From NCBI GenBank assembly GCA_009773075.1, contig WOUX01000002.1, positions 1 through 23,890 on the forward strand: a DNA stretch of 23,890 nucleotides, given 5' to 3'. Below, piece by piece: positions 7,812 through 15,383 of this stretch. A program made the position numbers and the translations under genes. The notes beneath the pieces are model-generated. The model was not told the DNA's origin, did not search any database, and was given only the letters and a program-made list of their open reading frames with translations. Numbering within the stretch: position 1 is the stretch's first letter; each line of letters starts with the position of its first letter. The stretch comes from a bacterium (GTDB taxonomy: Bacteria; Desulfobacterota; UBA8473).

Positions 7812-7818
7812 TCTGAAG

Positions 7819-8736
7819 ATGAAGCTGAAGACATTATTCTTGATTACGTTCTTAATCTCTACTACCTCTCATTTAAATGCAGAGGATTCATTTAAATACC
7901 CTGTCCATTCCTTGAAAGAATTCAGATCTTCGAAGAAACTCACCCTATGTAACGAGATGGTTCCTCTGGACAATCAGAATGTATGGGAAATGTTAGACAG
8001 AGAATTTGTAGTATCCGTTGGGAATATACCGCAAGTCGTGATGTGGTTGAAAAGATCCAAAAGGTATTTTCCATACATTGAAGCCAGACTCAGAGAAAAA
8101 GGTCTTCCAGAGGATTTAAAATACCTGGCAGTAATTGAAAGTTCTTTAATGAGATACTCTTATTCCGTAAAAGGAGCAGCAGGGTCGTGGCAGTTTATGG
8201 ATGGAACAGCGAAAAGGTACAATTTGAGGGTTAATGAATGGTTTGACGACAGGCTGAATTTTTCTAAATCAACGAATGCGGCGATAGACTATCTAAGCTA
8301 TCTTTATAAAACCTTTGATAGTTGGGCATTGGCCTTTGCTGCCTATAATTGTGGTGAAAGCAGGATTAAAAGGGAAATGAGAGAGCAGGGGGTGAATAAC
8401 TATTACAAGCTAAACCTGCCTTTAGAGACAGAACGGTTTGTCTTCAGGATACTTACCGCGAAGATCATCCTTTCGAACCCTGAGAAATATGGATTCCACC
8501 TCGATGAAGATGAATATTACCATCCTGTTGAATTCGATGAAGTGTGGGTTGATATACCTTTTAATGTGCAGATAAGGGTAATTGCTGAGGCGGCAAACTC
8601 GTTTTTCAAGGAGATAAAAGAATTAAATCCTGAGATACAAGGATATTATCTGCACTCGGGTAAGCACTTGATAAGAATACCCAAAGGGAATTCTGGACTG
8701 TTTAAAGAGAACTTTAAGAGGTGGTTAGAAAAATAG
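7819..8736 (+). CDS. Lytic transglycosylase (SLT/MltD-type)
   Basis: A 305-residue exported protein. An N-terminal signal peptide (MKLKTLFLITFLISTTSHLNA, residues 1-21) has no lipobox Cys. The SLT domain spans roughly residues 95-215, with the catalytic Glu107 in LAVIESSL, then GAAGSWQFM and AFAAYNCGES, all typical of lytic transglycosylases that cleave the glycan chain of peptidoglycan to 1,6-anhydro-muropeptides. The C-terminal part (about 215-305) lacks a clear LysM repeat, although PFNVQIRVIAEAANSFFKEIKELNP resembles the linker found before LysM in MltD relatives. The gene starts only 7 nt after the racemase-like gene, so it may be read through from the catabolic operon. A functional link with that operon is not evident. 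Confidence 0.88.
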   Translation: MKLKTLFLITFLISTTSHLNAEDSFKYPVHSLKEFRSSKKLTLCNEMVPLDNQNVWEMLDREFVVSVGNIPQVVMWLKRSKRYFPYIEARLREKGLPEDLKYLAVIESSLMRYSYSVKGAAGSWQFMDGTAKRYNLRVNEWFDDRLNFSKSTNAAIDYLSYLYKTFDSWALAFAAYNCGESRIKREMREQGVNNYYKLNLPLETERFVFRILTAKIILSNPEKYGFHLDEDEYYHPVEFDEVWVDIPFNVQIRVIAEAANSFFKEIKELNPEIQGYYLHSGKHLIRIPKGNSGLFKENFKRWLEK

Positions 8737-8760
8737 AGTTTTTTACGCCCTTCCTTACCT

Positions 8761-8876
8761 TCATAAACTCGCCCTTCAGGCTCAAGCATGTGAATTTTCT
8801 ACATTCCAATCGCTAAGGTGGGTTCCCCAAAGAATCTATGAATTAGCTTTCAGGGATACTTTTTCAAAAGTCTCAG
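8761..8876. repeat. Dispersed intergenic repeat, copy A
   Basis: About 115 nt that align along most of their length with 11181-11298. Shared blocks include AAACTCGCCCTTC, ATGTGAATTTTCTACATT, AAGGTGGGTTCCCCAAA and AATCTATGAATT. It lacks the left arm seen in the other copy. It fills the gap between the transglycosylase and the AAA+/VWA gene and carries no gene of its own. Confidence 0.8.
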
Positions 8877-8901
8877 GTCAACAGTAAAGAAGGAGCCTAA
8901 T

Positions 8902-11091
8902 TTGTTACGAAGTGAGATTAGAAACCGTCTGGGAGCCACTCCTTTAAAAGAAACTAAAGAGTGGCTATTTGATGGTTTTCAGCTCGAGGATAAAAAGAAA
9001 GAAGAGATAATAACAAGTCTTTATTCAGGGCACCACTTGCTTATTCTTGGACCTACAGGAAGTGGCAAGACAGTTCTGGCAGAGAAGATTAGCAGTATCC
9101 TTGGAGATATGGAGATCGTAAAAGACTGCCCTGTGAATTGTCGCCCCCAAAGGCCATCTTGCCCCTGGTGCATGAATAGGGGGATGGAATTGGGTATAGA
9201 GCTTCAAATTATGCGTGCTTCTCAAAGAGTGAAGAGGGTTCAGGGGAGTCCTGAGTTGCTTCCAGAAGACTTGATAGGGGGACTGGATCCCGAGGCTGCC
9301 ATTATCTATGGGCTCCATGACATAAGAGCATTTACACCGGGTAAACTCCTGAGGTCCAATGGGGGATTTTTGCTTTTAGACTTTGTAGACAGAATACCGG
9401 AAAGGGTATTGAATGTTGTTCTCAACGCTCTGGAAGATTTCATAAATATTGGTGGCTACGAAGAGAAGGTTCCCCTGGATACCTTAATCATTGCTACCGG
9501 TGGAGAAGGGGCATTGAGGTCTCTGCCTATAGATATGATTGATCACTTTGATGTTGTAGAACTACATTATCTTCAAGACCGTGAAACAGAAGGACAGGTT
9601 CTCTTTCGCGGGAAGAATTTGGATGATACTCTGAGGGATAACATAATGAGTGTTGTCCACAAAACGAGAGATCATCCTGATATAAAAAGAGGCGTCAGTA
9701 CAAGAGGGGAAATCAAATTTGCCGAGTTGCTCCCGATGTACAAGCGTATAAGTTCAAAAAAGGACAATGATATCCTTAGGGCAGCTTCAAAAGTCTCTTT
9801 GCCCCACAGGATAACCATAGCTCCTCATGCAGAAGCCATGATGTCCCCTGATGAGATTATTGGGGAGATAGTAGATGAAGTCCTGTATGGCAGCGATAAA
9901 AAGCAATATGGTATTGTTCTGACCGAGGAAGAGGTTAGAAATCTTATAGAGGAGATAATGCGGGTCGAGAGGTTCAAGCAACCTCTAAAGTTGGGGTATT
10001 TTGACTTATTGCTAAAAAGGATCCATAGATTTCCAGAATCACAACTCGCTAAAATACACAAGAAGGCCGTAGATCAACTCGAGGAGGATATTCAATCAGG
10101 GAACAGAAAGGATATGACAGAAGACCTCCTCTGGGAGATAGAAAATATGCGTAAAAACAAGGACAAGATGTTTGAAGAGTACAAAAAAAGACTGGAAGAA
10201 CTTGCCCTTAAGGAGACCCTGGATATGCTCGAGGACAAAAATGTCCTTGAAAAGAGTGGTAAAGGATGGGATATGACCAGGAAAGCGGTCACGATGCTCC
10301 TTGAAAAGTTGGTCCCGAAATACTGGGATTACTACAATTCATCAGGAGATGGGCGGCACAAAACCGGGAAGAGGTTGAACTTTGGTGACGGAAGGATAGT
10401 CGGTCTCAGGAGATACAGGTTTGGTGACAGATACAGGGATGTGTCTATAAAGGGTACTATCAGAGAAGCCATTAGAAATCGGCGGGGTCAGATAGCCAGA
10501 GAAGATATAATGGTGAACAAAAAGGATATTAGAAAGAAGTTGGAGATCACAATAGCCATAGACCTTTCAGGGACAATGTCTCAATTGGATAAACTCTGGT
10601 ATGCAAAAGAGAGCGCTATTGCACTTGCCTTAGCCTGCACCCATTATAAAGACAGGATTGGCGTAGTAACTTTCTCAAATATGGCTGATATAGTAGTGGA
10701 AATTACCGGTAATCCGTATCTGGTTGCAAAGAAGGTTTTAGACCTGGAACTTCATGAAAATGCCTTTACTAACATCGGTTATGGACTTTCAAAGGCCCGT
10801 TCCCTTTTAACTCAGCACAAAAGGGGGGAAGTGAAACAGCATATAGTTCTTGTTTCTGATGGAGATGCGAATGCCCCCAAGCCTTTTCCTGAAAGATACT
10901 GTCTGGAGGAAGCTTCCAAGACTATTAGAAAAGGCATAACTATATCCTGTGTTTGTATTAACGAGAAATCAGCAAATCCATGGCTTATGAGAGAGATTTC
11001 CAGGATTGGAAAAGGAAGGATTTACGTTATCGGTAGTGCGGAGGAACTTACCTCGGCATTGCTCGAAGAAAGAAGCTATATATCTACCTGA
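8902..11091 (+). CDS. AAA+ ATPase with C-terminal VWA domain (Mg-chelatase ChlI/ChlD-like)
   Basis: A 729-residue protein. The N-terminal AAA+ module has Walker A GPTGSGKT (50-57) and a Walker B strand LLLDFV, in which Asp160 is kept but the usual catalytic Glu is Phe161. Between them lie four cysteines (76, 80, 87, 90; CPVNC and CPWC), possibly a metal site, as in some archaeal-type ChlI relatives. A charged helical linker (about 385-450) leads to a C-terminal VWA domain (545-725) with MIDAS residues Asp554, Ser556 and Thr558 (DLSGT), Thr623 and Asp653 (SDGD). The start is TTG 8902, supported by AAGAAGGAG 6 nt upstream. No cobalamin or chlorophyll genes are near, so it is more likely a MoxR/ChlID-like remodelling factor than a chelatase. 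Its target is unknown. Confidence 0.85.
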   Translation: MLRSEIRNRLGATPLKETKEWLFDGFQLEDKKKEEIITSLYSGHHLLILGPTGSGKTVLAEKISSILGDMEIVKDCPVNCRPQRPSCPWCMNRGMELGIELQIMRASQRVKRVQGSPELLPEDLIGGLDPEAAIIYGLHDIRAFTPGKLLRSNGGFLLLDFVDRIPERVLNVVLNALEDFINIGGYEEKVPLDTLIIATGGEGALRSLPIDMIDHFDVVELHYLQDRETEGQVLFRGKNLDDTLRDNIMSVVHKTRDHPDIKRGVSTRGEIKFAELLPMYKRISSKKDNDILRAASKVSLPHRITIAPHAEAMMSPDEIIGEIVDEVLYGSDKKQYGIVLTEEEVRNLIEEIMRVERFKQPLKLGYFDLLLKRIHRFPESQLAKIHKKAVDQLEEDIQSGNRKDMTEDLLWEIENMRKNKDKMFEEYKKRLEELALKETLDMLEDKNVLEKSGKGWDMTRKAVTMLLEKLVPKYWDYYNSSGDGRHKTGKRLNFGDGRIVGLRRYRFGDRYRDVSIKGTIREAIRNRRGQIAREDIMVNKKDIRKKLEITIAIDLSGTMSQLDKLWYAKESAIALALACTHYKDRIGVVTFSNMADIVVEITGNPYLVAKKVLDLELHENAFTNIGYGLSKARSLLTQHKRGEVKQHIVLVSDGDANAPKPFPERYCLEEASKTIRKGITISCVCINEKSANPWLMREISRIGKGRIYVIGSAEELTSALLEERSYIST

Positions 11092-11101
11092 GGTGTTTAG
11101 G

Positions 11102-11298
11102 CTGAGAGAGCTTTGAAAAAGTACCCCTTTTCGCTTCAGCATACATTTTTTGACCCATCTAAGCTCGCTCCATTGAAAATTCACAAACTCGCCCTTCGGG
11201 CTCAAACATGTGAATTTTCTACATTACGCTTGCCAAGGTGGGTTCCCCAAAAAATCTATGAATTCGCTCACAGGGGACTTCTTCAAAGCTCTCGGCAG
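11102..11298. repeat. MITE-like element with 26-bp imperfect terminal inverted repeats (copy B)
   Basis: The ends at 11102-11127 and 11273-11298 are inverted copies with about four mismatches, including a perfect 12-bp core (GAGAGCTTTGAA / TTCAAAGCTCTC). Inside is a second palindrome: GAAAATTCACA (11175-11185) pairs with TGTGAATTTTC (11209-11219) around a GCCC-TTC-GGGC hairpin. Related copies lie at 8761-8876, 15275-15347 (partial, reversed), 2387-2440 and 5324-5358. It starts 10 nt after the AAA+/VWA stop and encodes nothing convincing. Confidence 0.75.
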
Positions 11299-11333
11299 GT
11301 CTCGATGAGATGCTATTAAGTAATTGAAGTAAG

Positions 11334-11534
11334 CTATATCTTACTGACGTTTTTAGCCACAGGTCCCCGGTTGCTATCTTCAACATCAAAACTTACCCGG
11401 TCACCTTCAGCAAGGCTCTTGAATCCGGTCGTGTTGATGGATGAATAGTGGACAAAAATATCTCCGCCTTCATCCTGACTGATAAAACCATACCCCTTTT
11501 TGTCACTAAACCACTTTACAGTTCCCTCTACCAA
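11334..11534 (-). CDS. Cold-shock protein (CspA family)
   Basis: A 66-residue single cold-shock domain. It has the N-terminal strand VEGTVKWFSDKKGYGFI with the RNP1 motif KGYGFI and RNP2 DIFVHY. The length is exactly that of CspA-type RNA chaperones, which bind single-stranded RNA and melt structure. The start is TTG at 11534, with AAAGGAGG 8 nt upstream. A longer open frame from 11594 would add 20 residues not found in the family and is rejected. A consensus promoter lies at 11672-11700, giving a leader of about 130 nt, a common trait of csp mRNAs. It is divergent from the repeat-rich gap and has its own promoter, so it is probably monocistronic. Confidence 0.93.
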   Translation of the reverse strand: MVEGTVKWFSDKKGYGFISQDEGGDIFVHYSSINTTGFKSLAEGDRVSFDVEDSNRGPVAKNVSKI

Positions 11535-11671
11535 AGCAATGGCCTCCTTTATAAAACTTCTATGATCCCAAAACTCAGGTCGCAACTCTGACAAAGGGAC
11601 AATCTTTGTGAGTGTACCCGACCCACGAAGCGACTATAAATTAATTATACGGATCATTTAATATAGCACCC

Positions 11672-11700
11672 TTTATAGCGAAATGAGGGTTTTGTGTCAA
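11672..11700 (-). promoter_or_regulatory. Sigma70-type promoter of the cold-shock gene
   Basis: On the - strand, TTGACA (11695-11700) is followed by a 17-nt spacer and TATAAA (11672-11677). This is a full -35 consensus and five of six at -10. Transcription would begin near 11665 and leave a leader of about 130 nt before the TTG start of the cold-shock gene. Confidence 0.8.
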
Positions 11701-11729
11701 GAAAAAATAGCATGTGCTACGGTATTTCA

Positions 11730-13628
11730 TTACCTAATGTGACTTAAATCTTTTACAATCTCTGCACGGGCTTTTAGGCTATTAATCCATGCTTGAAAAA
11801 TCTCTTCCTTCTTCTGTTCAATAAGCGCTTTCTTGAGCCTATCCTTCACCAAACTAAATTTTTCTTCATCTGCATCCTTTTTGCTTTTCAATTTAACTAT
11901 AAAGTAAGTATCGTTAGTATGGAAAACCCTATCAGCATAAGGATTATTTGGGGTTAAAGAGAATACATGTTTTTTGATCTCTTCAGCGTATCCAATGTTT
12001 GGTATGATACTGTCCCCTCTTCTAAAAAACCCTGTTTCTTCAACCCTTAATTTGTTTTCAGAAGTTAGGTGCTCCCATTTCTTCCCCATTCGTAACTCTT
12101 CTACTAATCCCTCTGCCTTTGCCCGGGCCATAGTTTCCCCCTTTTCTCTTTGCACGTCTTTTTTTGCCCTATCTTTGACTTCACGGAGTTCGGGTATTCG
12201 AGGCTCTACCCTTTCAATCACCTGCAAGATGTAGTTTACCCCCGAGGATTTTATTGCCTGACTTATCTCGTCCTTTTTGAGAGAAAAGGCGGCATCAGAA
12301 AAAGGCTTATTTCTGCCCAGTTCCTTTATACTTTCCTCTATAGCGAAGAGGCCTGTCTCATGTAAATCCATCTTTATATTGGATGCAAGTTTCTTAAGAT
12401 TTCCTCCTTCAATAATCATTGCATTAACATCTTCTGCTTTCTCGTCTGCCAATCCTTGTGCCATTTCCTGTCTCAAAATAGAAACAATCTGAAGTCTAAC
12501 CTCCTTTAAAGGTATGGTTCTTGGATTTAGAACCTTTTCAATCTTTAGTATATGAAAGCCGAAAGGACTCTTGATAATTGGGCTAACTTCTCCTGCCTTA
12601 AGGGATGATATAGCCTCTCTGATCTGCCCCATCAAATTTCTTCTCTCTATATACCCTAACTCCCCGCCTTTCTTTCCCGAAGGATCATCTGAGTATGCCC
12701 TGGCTAATGTGGCAAAATCTGCCCCCTTTTGTATCTCAGAAAGGATATTTCCCGCTTTATTTCCTGCCTTCTTAACCGATTCAGAATCATCATCAGGGAG
12801 ACTTTTGATCAATATATGTCTTGCCTGTATCTTTTCTGGCAAAGTAAACTTTTCTTTGTTCATTTGGTAGTAGTCATTTATATTCTCTTCCGTAATCTCG
12901 ACTTTCGATTCATAGTTCTTTGGATTAAAACTCAAATACTGCACATTCACCTTAGCTGGTATTTGGTACTTTTCTTTATGCTTTAAAAAATAGTCCTTTG
13001 TTTCCTCATCTGACACTTTTGCCTTGTCTGTAAAAGAGGGGGATGTTAGCCTGATAAATTCGATGTTAACGCTTTCATCCTCTAAGGTGTAGATATCTAG
13101 TGCTTCCTTGTTAGATATTTTAGCAGTATCTTTTATGACCCCTTCAACCTTCTTTATCAAGAGGTCCCTTTTTTGAGATGCTTCAAAATCCTCTGGTGTC
13201 ATCCTGTTGTATCTCAATAAGTTCATATACTGGTAATGATTAAACCCCCCGTCTTTCTGAAAGGCAGGGTGATTCATTATTGATTCTTTGAGTTCTTTCT
13301 GGGTTACTTTTAAATCGAGCCTCTCTGCTTCCTGTACCAAAAGAGCCCTTTCTATTAAACCTTCCAGAGCCATTTCTTTGAGATTTAGCTGACTAATCAA
13401 TTTTTCAGAGAGATCATTCTTGTAGACATCCTGATATCTCTTTAACAGGTTTTCATAGGTTTCTCTGTATTCACTGATTGTTATGTGTTGATTATTGACA
13501 GTGGCTATCCTATTACCTTTGTCCTCGCTAAAACTCCCGATACCCCAAAAGACGAAAACTAATATTACAGCAAATAGGGCTATCTGTATAAACCAGGATT
13601 TAGCATGTTTCCTCATTAGGTCAAGCAT
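11730..13628 (-). CDS. ppiD: PpiD-like membrane-anchored peptidyl-prolyl isomerase/foldase
   Basis: A 632-residue protein. A short cytoplasmic start (MLDLMRKHAKSW) is followed by one transmembrane helix (about 12-31), then a SurA_N-like chaperone region (about 40-170) with VNNQHITISEYRETYENLLKRYQD split over helices. A parvulin (PPIC) domain spans about 265-365 (ARHILIK, FATLARAYSDDPSGKKGGELGY, KSPFGFHILK). A long C-terminal coiled region completes the chaperone fold. This is the PpiD plan: an inner-membrane anchor with the periplasmic part assisting folding of exported proteins near the Sec translocon. ATG 13628 is chosen because AAAGGTG lies 6 nt upstream. GTG 13637 lies within that site. 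The 5' gap holds MITE-like palindromes. Confidence 0.9.
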   Translation of the reverse strand: MLDLMRKHAKSWFIQIALFAVILVFVFWGIGSFSEDKGNRIATVNNQHITISEYRETYENLLKRYQDVYKNDLSEKLISQLNLKEMALEGLIERALLVQEAERLDLKVTQKELKESIMNHPAFQKDGGFNHYQYMNLLRYNRMTPEDFEASQKRDLLIKKVEGVIKDTAKISNKEALDIYTLEDESVNIEFIRLTSPSFTDKAKVSDEETKDYFLKHKEKYQIPAKVNVQYLSFNPKNYESKVEITEENINDYYQMNKEKFTLPEKIQARHILIKSLPDDDSESVKKAGNKAGNILSEIQKGADFATLARAYSDDPSGKKGGELGYIERRNLMGQIREAISSLKAGEVSPIIKSPFGFHILKIEKVLNPRTIPLKEVRLQIVSILRQEMAQGLADEKAEDVNAMIIEGGNLKKLASNIKMDLHETGLFAIEESIKELGRNKPFSDAAFSLKKDEISQAIKSSGVNYILQVIERVEPRIPELREVKDRAKKDVQREKGETMARAKAEGLVEELRMGKKWEHLTSENKLRVEETGFFRRGDSIIPNIGYAEEIKKHVFSLTPNNPYADRVFHTNDTYFIVKLKSKKDADEEKFSLVKDRLKKALIEQKKEEIFQAWINSLKARAEIVKDLSHIR

Positions 13629-13679
13629 ATTATTCACCTTTCGTGTGATTAAACTTTCTTAAATTTGGGCATTTATCAG

Positions 13680-13768
13680 GGTAATTACTCAGGTGTTTAG
13701 ACTGAAGACCGAAGGCTGAAGCGTCCTAACGGTCTTCCGCCTTAAGTCTATCTACCTGAGTAATTACC
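13680..13768. repeat. 89-bp palindromic element with perfect 15-bp terminal inverted repeats
   Basis: GGTAATTACTCAGGT (13680-13694) is repeated in inverse as ACCTGAGTAATTACC (13754-13768). Just inside are imperfect inverted CTGAAG-type blocks (TAGACTGAAGACCGAAGG against CCGCCTTAAGTCTA). It lies about 50 nt upstream of the PpiD start and is non-coding. Confidence 0.75.
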
Positions 13769-13828
13769 TGTCAGCTTACTAATTTTACTCATTGTCGCAA
13801 AAAAAGCAACTTTTTTATGACTATGATT

Positions 13829-14019
13829 GTAATTCAGACGCTAGACCATAGATATCAGACATTAGGCTGAAGACTGAAGGCTAAAGAGGGAACTGCATTA
13901 TCAATAAATTTGTCGAAGCGTTTTGGGTTTTATAGACTTCAGCCTTCAGCCTAAACACCTGAGTAGTCACTATTTGAAAAGTCTGGTATCTAAAACCTGA
14001 AGTCCTGTGTCTGAATTGC
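13829..14019. repeat. 191-bp nested palindromic element
   Basis: The outer arms GTAATTCAGAC (13829-13839) and GTCTGAATTGC (14009-14019) match with one difference. Next inward, GATATCAGAC pairs with GTCTGGTATC. Inner 21-nt arms at 13863-13883 and 13933-13953 (TAGGCTGAAGACTGAAGG type) match in inverse with two differences. The CTGAAGG and CACCTGAGTA blocks are shared with the 13680-13768 element. Together these elements occupy most of the 484-nt gene-free gap between the PpiD gene and the next acyl-CoA dehydrogenase gene. I see no RNA gene or ORF there. Confidence 0.7.
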
Positions 14020-14112
14020 AGATTCAGAGTCTTATTGTCTTGACAACCAGAGAAAAAATGGGTAAGTGAATGAGTAGCCTGATAGAAATTTAATAAACAA
14101 GGAGGATGGGAT

Positions 14113-15261
14113 ATGGATTTCAAGTTCACTGAAGAGCAGGAGATACTGAAAAAGTCTGTACGTAATTTTATGGATAAGGAATGTCCGCGAGAATACGTTA
14201 GAGAGCTGGATGAGAAAGAGGAATTTCCATTTGAACTGTACAAGAAGATGGCGAAATTGGGTTGGTATGGTCTCCCTTTCCCGGAAGAATATGGCGGCAG
14301 TGGCTGTGGTCCTTTAGATTTTATAATGGTTGGTGAGGAACTATGTAGATTTTCTTATGAGATAGGAGCAGGATACGGAGTGCCTATCTTCAACGCGTTG
14401 ACCCTCTTGCACCATGGTTCGGAAGAACAGAAAAATCGGTATATACCTAAAGTAGTTAATGGAGAGATGATGTGGTCGATTGCCTTGACTGAGCCCAATG
14501 CAGGTTCTGACGTGGCTTCCCTGGTCACATCAGCCGTTCCTGAGGGGGACGAATTCGTTGTAAATGGGCAAAAGGTCTTCATTACTGGCGCAGATGTGGC
14601 GAATGTTATGACCATGGCTGTTAGAACAGATAAAGATCTCCCCAGGCACAAAGGGATCAGCATGCTCCTCGTTGACCCAAAATCCCCTGGAATAGATATT
14701 CGTGTAATCAAGACCCTTGGAAGAAAAATCATTCATGCTACCGAGCTGTTTCTTGAAGACGTTAGGGTTCCTAAGGGGAACCTTATCGGTGAATTGAACG
14801 GGGGCTGGGAGGTTCTCATGTCAGGTCTGGAGTTAGAAAGACTCTTTGCCTGTGCGGGATATGTTGGAAATGCCCAGACTGTAGTTGACGATGCCCTGGA
14901 GCATGCAAAACAGAGGGTACAGTTTGGTCGTCCCATTGGAACCTTTCAGGCCATTGGCCATATGCTTGCGGATATGCAGACAGAGGTGGATGCAGCCAGA
15001 CTTTTGACCTATCGTGCTGCATGGATGGTTGAACAGGGGATTCCTTGTATTAGGGAAGTATCTATGGCAAAGCTTTTTGGCTCTGAGTCCCTAGCCCGAC
15101 TTACCAACCAGGGTATGCAGATAATGGGCGGGTACGGCTATTCAATGGAGTATGACATGCAGAGATACTTCAGGGATGCTAGGATAATCACTGTAAGCGC
15201 CGGATCTTCTCAGATGCAGCGGACTATCATTGCCAGACAGATGGGGTTAAAGGTAGTCTAA
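14113..15261 (+). CDS. Acyl-CoA dehydrogenase of the isovaleryl-CoA-dehydrogenase catalytic type
   Basis: A 382-residue acyl-CoA dehydrogenase with a strong ribosome site (AAGGAGGATGGGAT) before ATG 14113. The standard blocks are present: LTEPNAGSD (126-134), RVQFGRPIGTFQAIGHMLADMQ and MGGYGYSMEYDMQRYFRDAR. The classical catalytic Glu is replaced: the site reads VSAGSSQMQR with Ala363. A Glu is found instead in the helix G motif LELERL (Glu242), where isovaleryl-CoA and long-chain dehydrogenases hold their base (IVD has LDLERL). The enzyme is therefore probably active on branched or bulky acyl-CoAs rather than inactive. It stands alone between repeat elements, about 6 kb from the catabolic cluster, and may complement the first acyl-CoA dehydrogenase. 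The exact substrate is unknown. Confidence 0.92.
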   Translation: MDFKFTEEQEILKKSVRNFMDKECPREYVRELDEKEEFPFELYKKMAKLGWYGLPFPEEYGGSGCGPLDFIMVGEELCRFSYEIGAGYGVPIFNALTLLHHGSEEQKNRYIPKVVNGEMMWSIALTEPNAGSDVASLVTSAVPEGDEFVVNGQKVFITGADVANVMTMAVRTDKDLPRHKGISMLLVDPKSPGIDIRVIKTLGRKIIHATELFLEDVRVPKGNLIGELNGGWEVLMSGLELERLFACAGYVGNAQTVVDDALEHAKQRVQFGRPIGTFQAIGHMLADMQTEVDAARLLTYRAAWMVEQGIPCIREVSMAKLFGSESLARLTNQGMQIMGGYGYSMEYDMQRYFRDARIITVSAGSSQMQRTIIARQMGLKVV

Positions 15262-15274
15262 TTAGTTCCCACTG

Positions 15275-15347
15275 AAAAATCCACATGTTTGAGCCCTCCT
15301 GTCTGCCGTGCCTGCACAGGCAGGAAGGGCGAGTTTGTTAATTTTTA
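15275..15347. repeat. Partial, reversed copy of the dispersed repeat with an inserted hairpin
   Basis: Read on the - strand, ACAAACTCGCCCTTC and GGGCTCAAACATGTG match the core of the copies at 8761 and 11181. In place of the short loop of those copies it carries an extra palindrome (CCTGTCTG at 15298-15305 pairing with CAGGCAGG around GTGCCTGCAC). It lies 14 nt after the acyl-CoA dehydrogenase stop and could act as a 3' stabilising hairpin or terminator. Confidence 0.65.
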
Positions 15348-15383
15348 ATAAAAGATACTTAGACTCTTAAAGGAAATCGTCTA

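Noticed and set aside
11113..11319. Open frame of 68 residues inside the 11102-11298 element
   Set aside because: It lies within a palindromic repeat, lacks a ribosome site, and the related copy at 8761 does not keep the frame.
11535..11594. N-terminal extension of the cold-shock protein
   Set aside because: AAAGGAGG sits inside this stretch and the family begins at VEGTVKWF, so the TTG at 11534 is the start.
14040..14068. Promoter upstream of the second acyl-CoA dehydrogenase (TTGACA at 14040)
   Set aside because: The -35 is perfect but the hexamer 17 nt later (TAAGTG) is a poor -10.
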